From NCBI GenBank assembly GCA_963804885.1, contig CAWDSF010000001.1, forward strand, positions 62,001 through 126,000: a stretch of DNA of 64,000 bases. Direction: 5' to 3'. Shown piece by piece: positions 1 through 9,287 of the stretch (its first letter is position 1; every line of letters starts with the position of its first letter). Source of the DNA: PALSA-1004 sp963804885 (lineage in GTDB: Bacteria; Pseudomonadota; Gammaproteobacteria; Burkholderiales; SG8-41). Under the pieces are notes generated by a model, which did no database searches, was not told the origin of the DNA, and saw only the letters and a list, made by a program, of their open reading frames with translations. Position numbers and translations under genes: made by a program.

Positions 1-1678
1 CCGCGGCTTTTTTCTTTGCCTTGTCCCACTGGCCGCTGCCCAGATCGTGCAGCGGCGCCGTTTCGGCGGGCGCGCCGCTGTAGCGGCTGATGAGATGCAG
101 CTGCGATACCGGCACATACAGCTTGTCGCCGCGCGTGTATTCGAGCGTCAGGAACTCGGTCGCGCCTTCGCCGAAATCGAGATTCTGCAGCCCGAGGTAA
201 CGGCCGATGCCATGTTGCAGATGGACGACGGGGTCGCCGACTTTGACCTCGGACAGGTCGCGCAGCATGCCTTCGGTGCTGGTCTTGCGGCCTTCGCGCT
301 CGCGGCGCGGGCGCACCTGCGACGCATAGAGCTCGTTTTCAGTGATGATCGCGATACGCTGACCGGCGAGCACGAAACCGGCGGCGAGCGGCGCCACGCC
401 CAGCATCACCGGCGCGTCGCTGGCGAGAAATTCGGCGTAGCTCGCGCACGGCGCCGGCATGATGCCGTGTTCCCTGAAATATTCGAGCATCGTCTCGCGG
501 CGGCCGAGCGCTTCGGCGACGAGCAGCACGCGGCCGTCGTAGCCCGCGATGAACGCCTGCAGCTTGCTCAGCGGATCGTCGGCGCGGCGGTCGACCGCGA
601 CCGGCGGCAGCGGTGAAGATTCAAGTGAGGCGTCAGGCGTGAGACGTGAGGCGGTTTCCTCAGGTTCGTCCACTGCGCTGATCTCGACGCGCGTGAAAGG
701 CTTGAGCGCGCCGAAGAACGCATCGGTCGACAGAAACAAGTCGCGCGGGGGCAGCAGCGGCTGGCTGCGATCGCCGCCCAGGAGGTTGAAGCGCGCCTGC
801 GTGTCCTGCCAGAACTGCTCGATCGCGGGCTGCACGTCGCCATGCAGCACGACAGTCGTGTGCGGCGGCAGATAGTCGGTCAGGAGCGCAGTGTGCTCGA
901 AAAAGAGCGGCAGGTAGTATTCGACGCCCGCGGGCGCGATGCCGTTGCTCACGTCCTTGTACAGCCGCGAGCGCGACGGATCGCCTTCGAAGCGCGTGCG
1001 GAAATTGCGGCGAAACATCGTCTGCCCGTCTTCGTCGAGCGGAAACTCGCGCGCCGGCAGCAGCCGCACTTCGCTGACCTTGTAAATGCTGCGCTGGGTA
1101 TCGACGTCGAAACTGCGGATCGATTCGATCTGGTCGTCGAAGAGATCGATCCGGTACGGCAGCGCGCTGCCCATCGGAAACAGGTCGATGAGTCCGCCGC
1201 GGAAGCTATATTCGCCCGGCGACAACACCTGGGCTACGTGCGTGTAGCCGGCGACCGTCAGCTGCTTGCGCAGTTCGTCGGCGGCGAGCTTTTCGCCCTG
1301 CTTGAAGAAGAACGTGCGTGCGGCGAGGTACTCGATGGGGGTGAGGCGGTATAGCGCGGTGGTCACCGGCACGATCGCGATGTCGAACGCCTGCTGCGTG
1401 ATCTGGTACAGCGTGGCTAATCGCTCGGACACCAGATCGTGGTGCGGCGAAAAAGTATCGTAGGGCAGCGTTTCCCAGTCCGGCAGCAAATGCACTTTGA
1501 GCGCCGGATTGAAGTAGGGGATTTCTTCGAGCAGGCGCTGCGCTGCACCCGCAGTCGCCGTTATCACGAGCAGCGGACGCACCTTTCCCGCCAGTTCGGC
1601 GAGCGCGAGCGCATCGGCCGAGCCGTGAAACGGGCCGACGCGGCTTTTGCGGCCGGCCGGCTGTGCTTCCATCAACAT
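1..1678 (-). CDS. mfd: Transcription-repair coupling factor Mfd, N-terminal part (cut by window edge)
   Basis: Mfd is the ATP-dependent translocase that removes RNA polymerase stalled at DNA lesions and recruits UvrA. About 559 codons of the 5' end lie here; the helicase modules are beyond position 1. Reading the minus strand gives the UvrB-like N-terminal module with the segments LPDWETLPYDTFSPHHDLVS (about residues 70-90) and SPGEYSFRGGLIDLFP (about residue 160), both typical of Mfd. Two in-frame ATGs at 1678 and 1672 compete for the start; the first is used here. A TATAAT box lies 25 bases upstream. The gene is divergent from the Bug gene at 1820. The family call is firm; the function is inferred from homology. 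Confidence 0.9.
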   Translation of the reverse strand, partial: MLMEAQPAGRKSRVGPFHGSADALALAELAGKVRPLLVITATAGAAQRLLEEIPYFNPALKVHLLPDWETLPYDTFSPHHDLVSERLATLYQITQQAFDIAIVPVTTALYRLTPIEYLAARTFFFKQGEKLAADELRKQLTVAGYTHVAQVLSPGEYSFRGGLIDLFPMGSALPYRIDLFDDQIESIRSFDVDTQRSIYKVSEVRLLPAREFPLDEDGQTMFRRNFRTRFEGDPSRSRLYKDVSNGIAPAGVEYYLPLFFEHTALLTDYLPPHTTVVLHGDVQPAIEQFWQDTQARFNLLGGDRSQPLLPPRDLFLSTDAFFGALKPFTRVEISAVDEPEETASRLTPDASLESSPLPPVAVDRRADDPLSKLQAFIAGYDGRVLLVAEALGRRETMLEYFREHGIMPAPCASYAEFLASDAPVMLGVAPLAAGFVLAGQRIAIITENELYASQVRPRREREGRKTSTEGMLRDLSEVKVGDPVVHLQHGIGRYLGLQNLDFGEGATEFLTLEYTRGDKLYVPVSQLHLISRYSGAPAETAPLHDLGSGQWDKAKKKAA

Positions 1679-1702
1679 TCTGCGAATTGCAAAAAAGCGG
1701 GG

Positions 1703-1708
1703 ATTATA
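1703..1708 (-). promoter_or_regulatory. Candidate -10 box for mfd
   Basis: On the minus strand the hexamer TATAAT lies 24-30 bases before the mfd start codon. No good -35 hexamer is visible at 17 bases, so this is a -10 match only. Confidence 0.35.
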
Positions 1709-1819
1709 CAGGCGTTTATCTGCTCGTTTCGGCTGAGTGCGGCTAGGTCAGCCGAATGCCGGGGCTGGTAAAGTATCGGTGTATCCACGCTCGAACTTTT
1801 CCTCTCGATGGTGTAAAGA

Positions 1820-2794
1820 GTGCACATCATGCCCCGCCTTTGGTCGACAGTTCTGCCGGCGTTACTTGCATTCTGCTCAGCCGGCGCGCTGGGCCAGAGT
1901 TACCCCACCCGCGCAATCAAACTGGTTGTTCCGTCGTCGCCCGGCGGCGGCACTGACATCGTCGCTCGTATATTGGGGCAGAAACTGAGCGAACAACTGG
2001 GACAGCAGTTCGTGGTCGAGAATCGTGCCGGCGCGGGAACCGTCATCGGCAACGATGCGGTCGCGAAAAGTGCGCCCGACGGCTACACATTGTTGATGGG
2101 GCTGTCGACGCTCGCGATCAACCCGAGCATGTATGCGAAGCTGCCGTACGACGCACTGCGCGATTTCGCGCCGATTTCGCAATCGGTTTCTGCGTGCAAC
2201 ATCCTGATACTGCATCCGTCAGTGCCGGCAAAAACCGTCACTGAACTGATCGCGCTCGCCAGGGCGAAACCGGGCAGCCTTACGTTCGGCTCCGCCGGCA
2301 TGGGCACGAATCCGCACCTGTCGGGAGAGTTGTTCAAGTCGCTCGCCCGCATCGACATGGTGCACGTGCCGTTCAAAGGCTCGGGGCAAAGCATCATCAG
2401 TCAGCTGGCGGGTGAGATCGCGGCAAACTTTCCGAGCGTGCCCACTGCGATGCCTTACATCAAAGCGGGGCGGCTGCGCGGCATTGGCGTCACCACGCTC
2501 AAGCGGGTGGAGGTGCTGCCTGATGTGCCGAGCATCGCCGAAGCGGGCCTGCCCGGCTACGAGGCGACGCAGTGGTTCGGGCTGCTCGCGCCGGCGGGAA
2601 CGCCGCGCCCTGTCATCGACCGGCTGTACCAGGAGTCGTCACGCGCGTTGCGCAGTGCGGATATGAAGGAGCGCATGACCGCGGAGGGCCTCGAGGTCGT
2701 CGGCAGCACGCCGGAAGAGTTCGCGAGTTACATCAGATCCGAAACCGAGAAGTGGACCCAGGTAATCAAGGCGGCGGGCATCAAACCGCAATAA
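1820..2794 (+). CDS. Bug-family (TctC-like) tripartite tricarboxylate transporter substrate-binding protein
   Basis: Periplasmic receptor of 324 residues, the normal family length. A signal peptide (about residues 1-25, ending near ALGQ) precedes the mature start SYPTRAIKLVVP. Family landmarks follow in order: the PGGGTDIVAR loop, VVENRAGAG, SAPDGYTLL, the YDALRDFAPIS segment, HVPFKGSG, and the C-terminal TPEEFASYIRSETEKW. Bug proteins bind carboxylates or amides in a cleft between two lobes; the ligand here is unknown. An in-frame ATG three codons downstream (1829) is an alternative start. A cupin gene follows after 35 bases in the same direction, so the two may be cotranscribed. No TctA or TctB is adjacent. 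Confidence 0.9.
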   Translation: MHIMPRLWSTVLPALLAFCSAGALGQSYPTRAIKLVVPSSPGGGTDIVARILGQKLSEQLGQQFVVENRAGAGTVIGNDAVAKSAPDGYTLLMGLSTLAINPSMYAKLPYDALRDFAPISQSVSACNILILHPSVPAKTVTELIALARAKPGSLTFGSAGMGTNPHLSGELFKSLARIDMVHVPFKGSGQSIISQLAGEIAANFPSVPTAMPYIKAGRLRGIGVTTLKRVEVLPDVPSIAEAGLPGYEATQWFGLLAPAGTPRPVIDRLYQESSRALRSADMKERMTAEGLEVVGSTPEEFASYIRSETEKWTQVIKAAGIKPQ

Positions 2795-2829
2795 GATTTT
2801 TTCGATTCGATCTAACAACAGAGGAACGC

Positions 2830-3408
2830 ATGACACAAATCAGACGCGTGGTCACAGGCCACGACGCGAGCGGGAAAGCAGTCGTCCTGTCCGACGGGCC
2901 GGTCCCAACGGTTCACAGTAATCCCATTCGTCCCGGGCAGCTTTCCTTTGAAGTCTGGAAAACGCACGCGATGCCGGTGCCGATCGACGCGGCAGAACCC
3001 GAACCCACAGCGGGAGCGCGTTCCCTGCAGCCGCCTCCCCACGGCACATTGTTTCGTATTTCAGTCGTTCCACCGGAATCGGAAGAGACGCGCAAGCTGA
3101 CGCCCGAACAAGCGCGCGAATTGTTCAGGAAGAGCGGCGCGGGAGAAGCGTCGACGTTTGGCAGCGGCGGCCGCCATCCGATGATGCATCGGACTGAAAC
3201 CGTGGACTACGCAGTCGTGCTGGAAGGCGAGATCACGCTGCTGCTCGATGAGGGGGATGTAAAGCTGACGGCGGGTGACGTCGTGATTCAGCGCGGAACC
3301 AGCCATGCATGGAGCAACCGCTCCGGCAAGAATGTAAAGATGCTGTACGTGCTGATCGACGGCAAATTCGGGCCCGATCTCGACGGACACTTCTGGACCG
3401 GCGGCTGA
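2830..3408 (+). CDS. Cupin-domain protein
   Basis: 192 residues. The start at 2830 follows GAGGAACGC closely and avoids a longer frame that overlaps the preceding Bug gene. The C-terminal half is a single cupin barrel: HPMMHRTETVDYAVVLEGE (about residues 117-135) supplies the metal-binding His and Glu pattern, and DVVIQRGTSHAWSN supplies the second motif with its His. The N-terminal half (a variable strand-rich region with a Pro-rich stretch) matches cupins often found beside catabolic genes. No signal peptide, so probably cytosolic. The substrate cannot be read from the sequence; an isomerase, dioxygenase or sensor role are all possible. Confidence 0.8.
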   Translation: MTQIRRVVTGHDASGKAVVLSDGPVPTVHSNPIRPGQLSFEVWKTHAMPVPIDAAEPEPTAGARSLQPPPHGTLFRISVVPPESEETRKLTPEQARELFRKSGAGEASTFGSGGRHPMMHRTETVDYAVVLEGEITLLLDEGDVKLTAGDVVIQRGTSHAWSNRSGKNVKMLYVLIDGKFGPDLDGHFWTGG

Positions 3409-3459
3409 TCGCTTGAGCGTGCGGGCGCGCAGTCATTGCGCCCGGCGCATCGACGTACA

Positions 3460-4458
3460 TCACCGCTCGAGTTCGACGCGCATCCCGGTTTCGCGGACGA
3501 CCTTCGCCCATTTCTTCTCTTCGGACGCGATGAACGCGCGAAACTCCTCGGGCGTGCTGTGCGCGGCGTCTGCGCCCATGGCGGCAAAGCGCTCGCGTGT
3601 GTCAGGCGCGGAGAGCACGCGCACGAGCTCCTGATTGAGCCGGGCGATCAGCGCGCGCGGCGTGGCGGCCGGCGCAAGCATGCCGTTCCAGATATTGGCC
3701 TGGTAACCGGCAATGCCAGATTCCGAGACGGTCGGGATTTCCGGTGCCAGCGGCGAGCGGGTGAGCGCAGTCATGCCGAGCGCTTTCAGCTTGCCGCTTT
3801 TCACGTAGGGCAGCACTGCGGTCATGCTCGGATAGAAAAGCTGCACGTGGCCGCCCAATACGTCGGTGGTGGCCTGTGCTGTGCCTTTGTACGTGACATG
3901 CACGATGTTCACGCCGGTCATGTAATTGAACAGCGTGCCGGCGAGGTTGGCGGGCGAGCCCACACCGGACGTTGCGTAATTCAACTGGCCCGGCTTTGCT
4001 TTCGCCAGCGCGACGAGTTCCTTCACGTTCGATGCGGCGAGTCCCGGATACGCGGCGAGGATCAACGGTGTCGAGCCGACCATCGTGATCGGCGCGAGAT
4101 CGCGATTCGCGTCGTACGGCAACGTCTTGATGAGCGCCGGATTGGTGGCGAGCGAGCTGGCGACGAGCACCATCGAATAGCCGTCGGGCGGCGCTTTGAC
4201 GGCGAGCTCGGTGCCGATGATGCCGCTGGCGCCGGCGCGATTGTCGATGACGACCTGCTGGCCGAGGTTTTCCGCAAGCCGCTGGCCGACGAGCCGCGCC
4301 ATGATGTCGGCGTTGCCGCCTGGCGCATAGGGCACGATCATGCGCAGCGGGCGGGTTGGAAAATCAGCGGCTGCCGCGCTCCAAGGCGCTGCGAGAGATG
4401 CCAACGCAACGCCGGCGCAGGCGACCCGGTCCCAGAGTTTTTTCGGCAGCATGCTCAT
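3460..4458 (-). CDS. Bug-family substrate-binding protein
   Basis: 332 residues. A 30-residue signal peptide ending in SAAAA precedes DFPTRPLRMIVPYAPGG. The first ligand loop reads GGNADIMAR; the core also has VVIDNRAGASG, KAPPDGYSM and HVTYKGTAQA, and the C-terminus EEFRAFIASEEKKW. Its ATG overlaps the stop of the upstream Bug gene in an ATGA, so translation is probably coupled. It is the last gene of the minus-strand operon that begins with the MEMO1-AMMECR1 gene. A receptor role is secure by family; the ligand is unknown. Confidence 0.9.
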   Translation of the reverse strand: MSMLPKKLWDRVACAGVALASLAAPWSAAAADFPTRPLRMIVPYAPGGNADIMARLVGQRLAENLGQQVVIDNRAGASGIIGTELAVKAPPDGYSMVLVASSLATNPALIKTLPYDANRDLAPITMVGSTPLILAAYPGLAASNVKELVALAKAKPGQLNYATSGVGSPANLAGTLFNYMTGVNIVHVTYKGTAQATTDVLGGHVQLFYPSMTAVLPYVKSGKLKALGMTALTRSPLAPEIPTVSESGIAGYQANIWNGMLAPAATPRALIARLNQELVRVLSAPDTRERFAAMGADAAHSTPEEFRAFIASEEKKWAKVVRETGMRVELER

Positions 4459-5427
4459 TCAATGCGCACGCCGGCATCCTTGATGACTTTCGCCCACTTC
4501 GGAATCTCGGTGCGCACCCGCGAGGCGAACTCCTGCGGCCCGAAGTAATAAGGCTCGACGCCCTGGCGCGCCAGCTTCTCGATGATTTCGGGGTCGCGCA
4601 GCGTTTTGTCGACCTGGCTGCTCAGTTTGTCCAGCACCGCGGGCGGCGTGCGCGCGGCCGCGACCAGCCCGTACCATAGCGTCGCTTCATAACCGGGCAC
4701 GCCCGCTTCCGCGACGGTCGGCGCGTCGGGCACCGCCGGCGAGCGCTTGGCGGTGGTGACGGCGAGCAGGCGCAGTTTGCCGGCCTTGACGTGCGGCAGC
4801 ACCGACAGCATCGACGACATCATCAGCGGGATCTGCCCGCCCAGGAGTTCGGTCACGGCCGGCGCGGTTCCTTTGTAGGCGATGTGTTCCGTCTTGATGC
4901 CGGCCATCATGTCGAACAATGCCATCGCGAGATGACCGACCGAACCGTTGCCCGAACTGCCGTAACTGTAGAAGCCGGGCTTGGCCTTGGCGAGCGCGAT
5001 CAGCTCCTTCACCGTGGTGGCCGGCACCGAAGGATGCACGACCAGCATTTGCGGCGACAGCGCGACGAGCGCGACCGGCGCAAAATCGCGCACCGTGTCG
5101 TACGGCAGCTTCGCGTAAAAGCCGACGTTGGTGACGAAACTGTTGGGCACGAGCACGAGCGTGTGGCCATCCGGTCGCCGACTTCGCGACGATCTCGGTG
5201 CCGACGATAGTGTTGGCGCCGGCGCGATTGTCGACGATCACGCGCTGGCCGAGCCCGTCGCCCATTTTGTCGGCGATCAGGCGCGCCAATACATCGTTGC
5301 CGCCGCCGGGCGGGTAGGGGGAGATGAGCCGGATCGGGCGCGTCGGAAACGGTTGCGCATGCGCCGCAGCGAACACGGCCGACAACAAAACGATCAAGGC
5401 CGCGCCGCGCGCGGTCGCCGGCGTCAT
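4455..5427 (-). pseudogene. Bug-family substrate-binding protein, one-base frameshift
   Basis: The N-terminal part (from ATG at 5427: signal peptide ending AHAQ, PFPTRPIRLISPYPPGG, loop GGGNDVLAR, VIVDNRAGANT) is in one frame. The remainder, from LVPNSFVTNVGFYAKLPYD to the C-terminal WAKVIKDAGVRIE, is in another. The break lies in the expected PDGYT motif: an extra T on the plus strand near 5175 turns the expected Ala-Pro-Asp-Gly into Ala-Thr-Gly-Trp. Both halves are well conserved, so the gene may be intact in the cell and the shift a sequence error. Its start overlaps the radical SAM stop (ATGA) and its stop overlaps the next Bug start (ATGA). Confidence 0.8.
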
Positions 5428-6512
5428 GCGCGCTGCCGATTGATCGCGAGCGGAATGCGCCGCCGGCCGAACTGGCCCTCGAAGAGTTCAAATTCGCCCG
5501 CGACGGTCGTTGCGCATTGCGGACACTTGGATTCTGGAGTCAGCTTGTATGCCTTGATCTGATGCCAGTCGCGCACGATCAGCGGCGTCTTGCACCCCGG
5601 ACAATACGTCGTGCCGCCGTCGAGATCGTGCACGTTGCCGGTATAGACGTAATGCAAGCCGGCGTCGAGCGCGATCTGGCGCGAGCGCGTCAGCGTCGCC
5701 GGCGGCGTTGCCGCAATGTCCGTCATCTTGTGATCGGGATGGAAGGCGGTGAAATGCAGCGGCACCTCCGGTCCGAGCTCGCGCATGATCCACTCGCACA
5801 TCGCCGTGACTTCCTCGACTGAATCGTTCTTGCCGGGAATCAGCAGGGTCGTGATTTCAAACCAGACGTTGGTGTGATGCCTTAAATAGACCAGCGTGTC
5901 GAGCACCGGCTGCAGACGTGCGCCGCACAGCTTGAAATAAAATTCGTCGGTAAAGGCTTTGAGGTCGACGTTGGCCGCATCCATCTTCGCGTAAAACTCG
6001 CGCCGCGGTTCGGCATGTATGTAGCCGGCTGTGACTGCAACCGTGCTGACGCCTTTCGCGCGGCACGCATCGGCGACGTCCATCGCATATTCGGCGAAAA
6101 TGACCGGATCGTTATACGTGAATGCGACGCTCCTGCAGCCATGCGCAACCGCGGCATCGGCAATCGCGGCCGGACTCGCCTGATCGGCGAGCCGGTCCAT
6201 GTCCTTCGATTTGCTGATGTCCCAGTTCTGGCAGAATTTGCATGCGAGATTGCAGCCCGCAGTGCCGAACGAGAGCACGCTCGAGCCCGGATAGAAGTGA
6301 TTGAGCGGTTTCTTTTCAATCGGGTCGATGCAGAAGCCCGACGAGCGGCCATACGTAGTCAGCATCATTTGGTCCCGCATTTCACCCGTACCGCGTTGGC
6401 GCACGAAGCACGCGCCGCGCTGGCCCTCGTGCAGCCGGCAGTCGCGCGGGCACAGATCGCATTGCATGCGCCCATCGTCGAGCAGGTGCCACCAGCGTCC
6501 CGCGTAACTCAT
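5424..6512 (-). CDS. amrS: AmmeMemoRadiSam system radical SAM enzyme
   Basis: 362 residues. The radical SAM motif C-x3-C-x2-C is Cys87, Cys91, Cys94 in GTAGCNLACKFCQNW. The N-terminus has the family's extra cysteines (CDLCPRDC, about 18-25, and Cys35), and the C-terminus ends with two CxxC pairs (CPGC and CPQC) that may bind zinc or a second cluster. The family is always linked to MEMO1 and AMMECR1 homologues; its reaction is not established. The ATG at 6512 overlaps the AMMECR1 stop as ATGA. Because of the frameshift in that upstream gene, an automatic ORF call merges this enzyme with it into one 833-residue product; I regard that as an artefact. Confidence 0.88.
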   Translation of the reverse strand: MSYAGRWWHLLDDGRMQCDLCPRDCRLHEGQRGACFVRQRGTGEMRDQMMLTTYGRSSGFCIDPIEKKPLNHFYPGSSVLSFGTAGCNLACKFCQNWDISKSKDMDRLADQASPAAIADAAVAHGCRSVAFTYNDPVIFAEYAMDVADACRAKGVSTVAVTAGYIHAEPRREFYAKMDAANVDLKAFTDEFYFKLCGARLQPVLDTLVYLRHHTNVWFEITTLLIPGKNDSVEEVTAMCEWIMRELGPEVPLHFTAFHPDHKMTDIAATPPATLTRSRQIALDAGLHYVYTGNVHDLDGGTTYCPGCKTPLIVRDWHQIKAYKLTPESKCPQCATTVAGEFELFEGQFGRRRIPLAINRQRA

Positions 6513-7925
6513 GATGGCGCGTCCTCGCGCCACTTCGTCACCGTGTAGCGCGACATGATCAGAGCCGGATCCCAGAAGTCCGGCGGCAGCCCGGCCTTGT
6601 GCTTGAGATGGCCGATAAAGAGCCGCGGGTCGCGGAAATCCTCCCACACCTGCGGCAGGAATGTGCTGCGGTGGTGTCCGTACTGGATAATCACCCCGTC
6701 GACGCCCGGCCGCAGCTGCGCGAGCGCATCGGCTTCGTCGCGGTAGCTCATGGGCTGCACCGGCGACAGCACCGAGACTTCGACGCGGATTGCGGCGAAA
6801 CTCATCCGCCGCCAGCGGCTTGAACCGGGGATCACGCAATGCAGCCGCAACCGCGTTCGCTTTGACGTCGGCGCCCAGCGCGCGGTGCGCTTCGAGCGTG
6901 CCGATGCAGCCGCGCAGCTCGCCTTGTTTGGTCAGCGTGACGAACGATGCGCCGGGCTGCGTGAGCCAGCGCGTCTCTTCGCGGGCGTGCGCCGGCAACC
7001 CGAGAGTCGCCGCAATCGCCGCGCGCGCAAGCGGCAGCAGCACATCTCCCGCATGGGCGGGAATGACGCCGCCTTCGTCTCCATACAAGGCGGCGCGCGC
7101 GTCCCCCGCGGAAAGCCCGCTGGCCGGTTTCGATTCGTGGAACGCGAACGCGCCATAGCCGACGACGCGGTTGCGGTCGCCCGCGGTATCGCCGGAATTG
7201 CGCAAATCGATCAGTTCGGACGTGAGGCCCCGCCGGCGCGCAGTCTGCAGCAGCCCATTGACCGGCGTCCCGCCGCACGCCTGCTCGTGCGAAATGGTTG
7301 CGCGCATGTCGAGGATGGCCTGCGCGGTCAGCCGGTCGACGGCCTGCGCGTCAGCGTAATTCAGAAAGTGCGACAGGTCCGAGCTGATCACGATCAGCGT
7401 TTCGGCGCCGCCCCACAGCGCGTCGAGCACCTGCGCGACTTCGTCAGCAGACGCATCGCCGACCGCCAGCGGCACCAGCGAAAAGTCGCCGAGCGCCTGC
7501 TGCAGAAACGGCAGATGCACTTCGAGCGAATGCTCCATCGCATGGGCGGCGGCGCTCACCGTTACCTGAGGGAGTTTTTTCAGTTCGCTTACCGCCGCTG
7601 CGTCGACGGCGATATTGCCGAGCGGGGTGGCGAGCGATTGCGCAGCGGGCAGCGCCAGACCGCGCACGGGCACGCGATGCACCGGCCCGAGCAACACGAC
7701 GCGCTTGATCACGCCGCGCGCAGGCGCGAGCCGCGCATAGACGGCGGCCGCGGTGGGACCGGAGTAAATATAGCCGGCGTGGGGTGCGATGATCGCTTTG
7801 GGGGCCGGCTGGCCGGCTGCGCCATCGGCGGCTTGCGCGAGCAGCGCCTTGACGTCGCGCGCAAGCTCACTGGCTGACGCGGGATAAAACGTTCCCGCCA
7901 CTGCGGCAGGACGCACACTGCTCAT
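6509..7925 (-). pseudogene. MEMO1-AMMECR1 fusion protein (AmmeMemoRadiSam system), one-base frameshift
   Basis: About 471 residues if the shift is repaired. Residues 1 to about 265 are a MEMO1-like (AmrB) domain: VRPAAVAGTFYP, APHAGYIYSGPTA, LGPVHR and ISSDLSHF supply the His and Asp pattern of this metal-site family. Residues about 290-471 are an AMMECR1 (AmrA) domain with the signature ELRGCIGT, DPRFKPL, then VEVSVLSP and RSTFLPQVWE. The frame changes between ADEF and AAIRVEVSV: one extra A on the plus strand in the AAA run at 6798-6800. Without repair the reading runs out of AMMECR1 into the wrong frame. A TATAAT box lies upstream at 7955-7960. Confidence 0.8.
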
Positions 7926-7954
7926 ATCGATCGGGCCTCTGCTGGTATCCGTTA

Positions 7955-7960
7955 ATTATA
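7955..7960 (-). promoter_or_regulatory. Candidate -10 box for the AmmeMemoRadiSam-Bug operon
   Basis: Minus-strand TATAAT about 30 bases before the ATG at 7925. It would drive the four overlapping genes from 7925 down to 3460. No convincing -35 hexamer was found. Confidence 0.35.
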
Positions 7961-8091
7961 GTCCTTGCGGGACCCCTCCTAAATGCGGACGGCCGCTGGT
8001 TTTTTCAACGGCAACGGTATGCGGACCCTTACGGCGAATGCCCGCGGCGGTGCTGATACAATCGCCGCTCACCGTCAGGCCGGCTTCTTTC

Positions 8092-8790
8092 ATGCCCAGA
8101 CTTTTCGCTTTGATACCCGCCGCCGGCAGCGGTTCCCGCATGGGGGCCGCGCAGCCCAAGCAATATCTGCCGCTCGCGGGCAAGCCGATGCTCTATCATG
8201 CGCTGCGCAATTTATGCCGGCATACCGCAATCGACCGCGTCATCGTCGTGCTGGCGCCCGGAGATACTTACTTCGCACAGCACGACTGGAGCGAATTCGG
8301 CCCCCGCCTGATGCCGCTATTCTGCGGCGGCGATGCGCGCGCGGACAGCGTGTTCAACGGCCTGCTCGCCGCGCGCGACGAGATCGGCGAGCACGACTGG
8401 GTGCTGGTGCACGATGCAGTGCGGCCGTGTCTTGCATTGGAGACGCTGGAGCGCCTGATCGAAACCGTGCGCGCCGAGCCGACCGGCGGATTGCTCGCGT
8501 TGCCGGTAGTCGACACATTGAAGCGCGGCGATGCCGGGGGCCAGGTGATCAGGACCGAGCCGCGCGATAATCTGTGGCAGGCGCAAACACCTCAGATGTT
8601 TCGCTACCGGCTGCTGCTCGAAGCGCTGCGCGCGACGCGGGCGGGCGGCGCCAGCGATGAGGCCAGCGCGATCGAGAGTCTCGGGCTCAAGCCGAGGCTC
8701 GTGATGGGCGACAGCCGCAACCTGAAGGTCACCTATCCGCAGGATCTCGCGCTGGCGGAAACACTTTTGCGCGGCATGGAGCGCCTATGA
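8092..8790 (+). CDS. ispD: 2-C-methyl-D-erythritol 4-phosphate cytidylyltransferase
   Basis: 232 residues. IspD transfers CMP from CTP to methylerythritol 4-phosphate in the non-mevalonate isoprenoid pathway. The nucleotide-binding start LIPAAGSGSRMG carries Arg16, and QPKQYLPL carries Lys23, both catalytic in the family; WVLVHDAVRPC and GDSRNLKVTYPQDL are further signatures. The start at 8092 places this glycine-rich loop at the usual distance from the N-terminus; an upstream in-frame ATG at 8038 would add 18 unconserved residues. The stop overlaps the ispF start as ATGA. Confidence 0.95.
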   Translation: MPRLFALIPAAGSGSRMGAAQPKQYLPLAGKPMLYHALRNLCRHTAIDRVIVVLAPGDTYFAQHDWSEFGPRLMPLFCGGDARADSVFNGLLAARDEIGEHDWVLVHDAVRPCLALETLERLIETVRAEPTGGLLALPVVDTLKRGDAGGQVIRTEPRDNLWQAQTPQMFRYRLLLEALRATRAGGASDEASAIESLGLKPRLVMGDSRNLKVTYPQDLALAETLLRGMERL

Positions 8791-9263
8791 GAATCGGCCA
8801 GGGATTTGATGCACACGCGTTAAAAGCGGGGCGCAAGCTCGTGATCGGCGGCGTGACCATACCGCACGAGCGCGGGCTCGACGGCCATTCGGATGCGGAT
8901 GTGCTGCTGCACGCGGTGTGCGACGCGCTGATCGGCGCCGCCGCGCTCGGCGACATCGGCAAACATTTTCCCGACAGCGACGCCCGCTATAAAGGCGTGG
9001 ACAGCCGCGAATTGCTGCGCGCCACGGCAGCGCTGCTCGCGAAAAACGGCTGGCGCGTGGTCAACGTCGATACGACGATCATCGCGCAGGCGCCGCGCAT
9101 GGCGCCGCATATCGCCGGCATGGTGGCCAACATCGCTGCGGACCTCGGCATTCCGGCGCGCGACGTGAACGTGAAGGCCAAGACCACGGAAAAGCTGGGC
9201 TTCACGGGGCGCGCGGAAGGCATCGCAGCCGAAGCGGTGGTATTGATCGCGCCTGCCTCTTAG
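8787..9263 (+). CDS. ispF: 2-C-methyl-D-erythritol 2,4-cyclodiphosphate synthase
   Basis: 158 residues, the normal length. Converts CDP-methylerythritol 2-phosphate to the cyclodiphosphate, two steps after IspD. The zinc ligands Asp8, His10 and His42 are present in GQGFDAH and DADVLLHAVCDA; HSDAD, GDIGKHFPD and the C-terminal KAKTTEKLGFTGRAEGI complete the family pattern. Translationally coupled to ispD by a 4-base overlap. Confidence 0.96.
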   Translation: MRIGQGFDAHALKAGRKLVIGGVTIPHERGLDGHSDADVLLHAVCDALIGAAALGDIGKHFPDSDARYKGVDSRELLRATAALLAKNGWRVVNVDTTIIAQAPRMAPHIAGMVANIAADLGIPARDVNVKAKTTEKLGFTGRAEGIAAEAVVLIAPAS

Positions 9264-9287
9264 GCGGCACGCGCCAGGTTACGCGCG

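Noticed and set aside
5424..7925. Single MEMO1-AMMECR1-radical SAM fusion of 833 residues
   Set aside because: The middle is translated in the wrong frame; the real AMMECR1 C-terminus is in another frame and stops at 6509.
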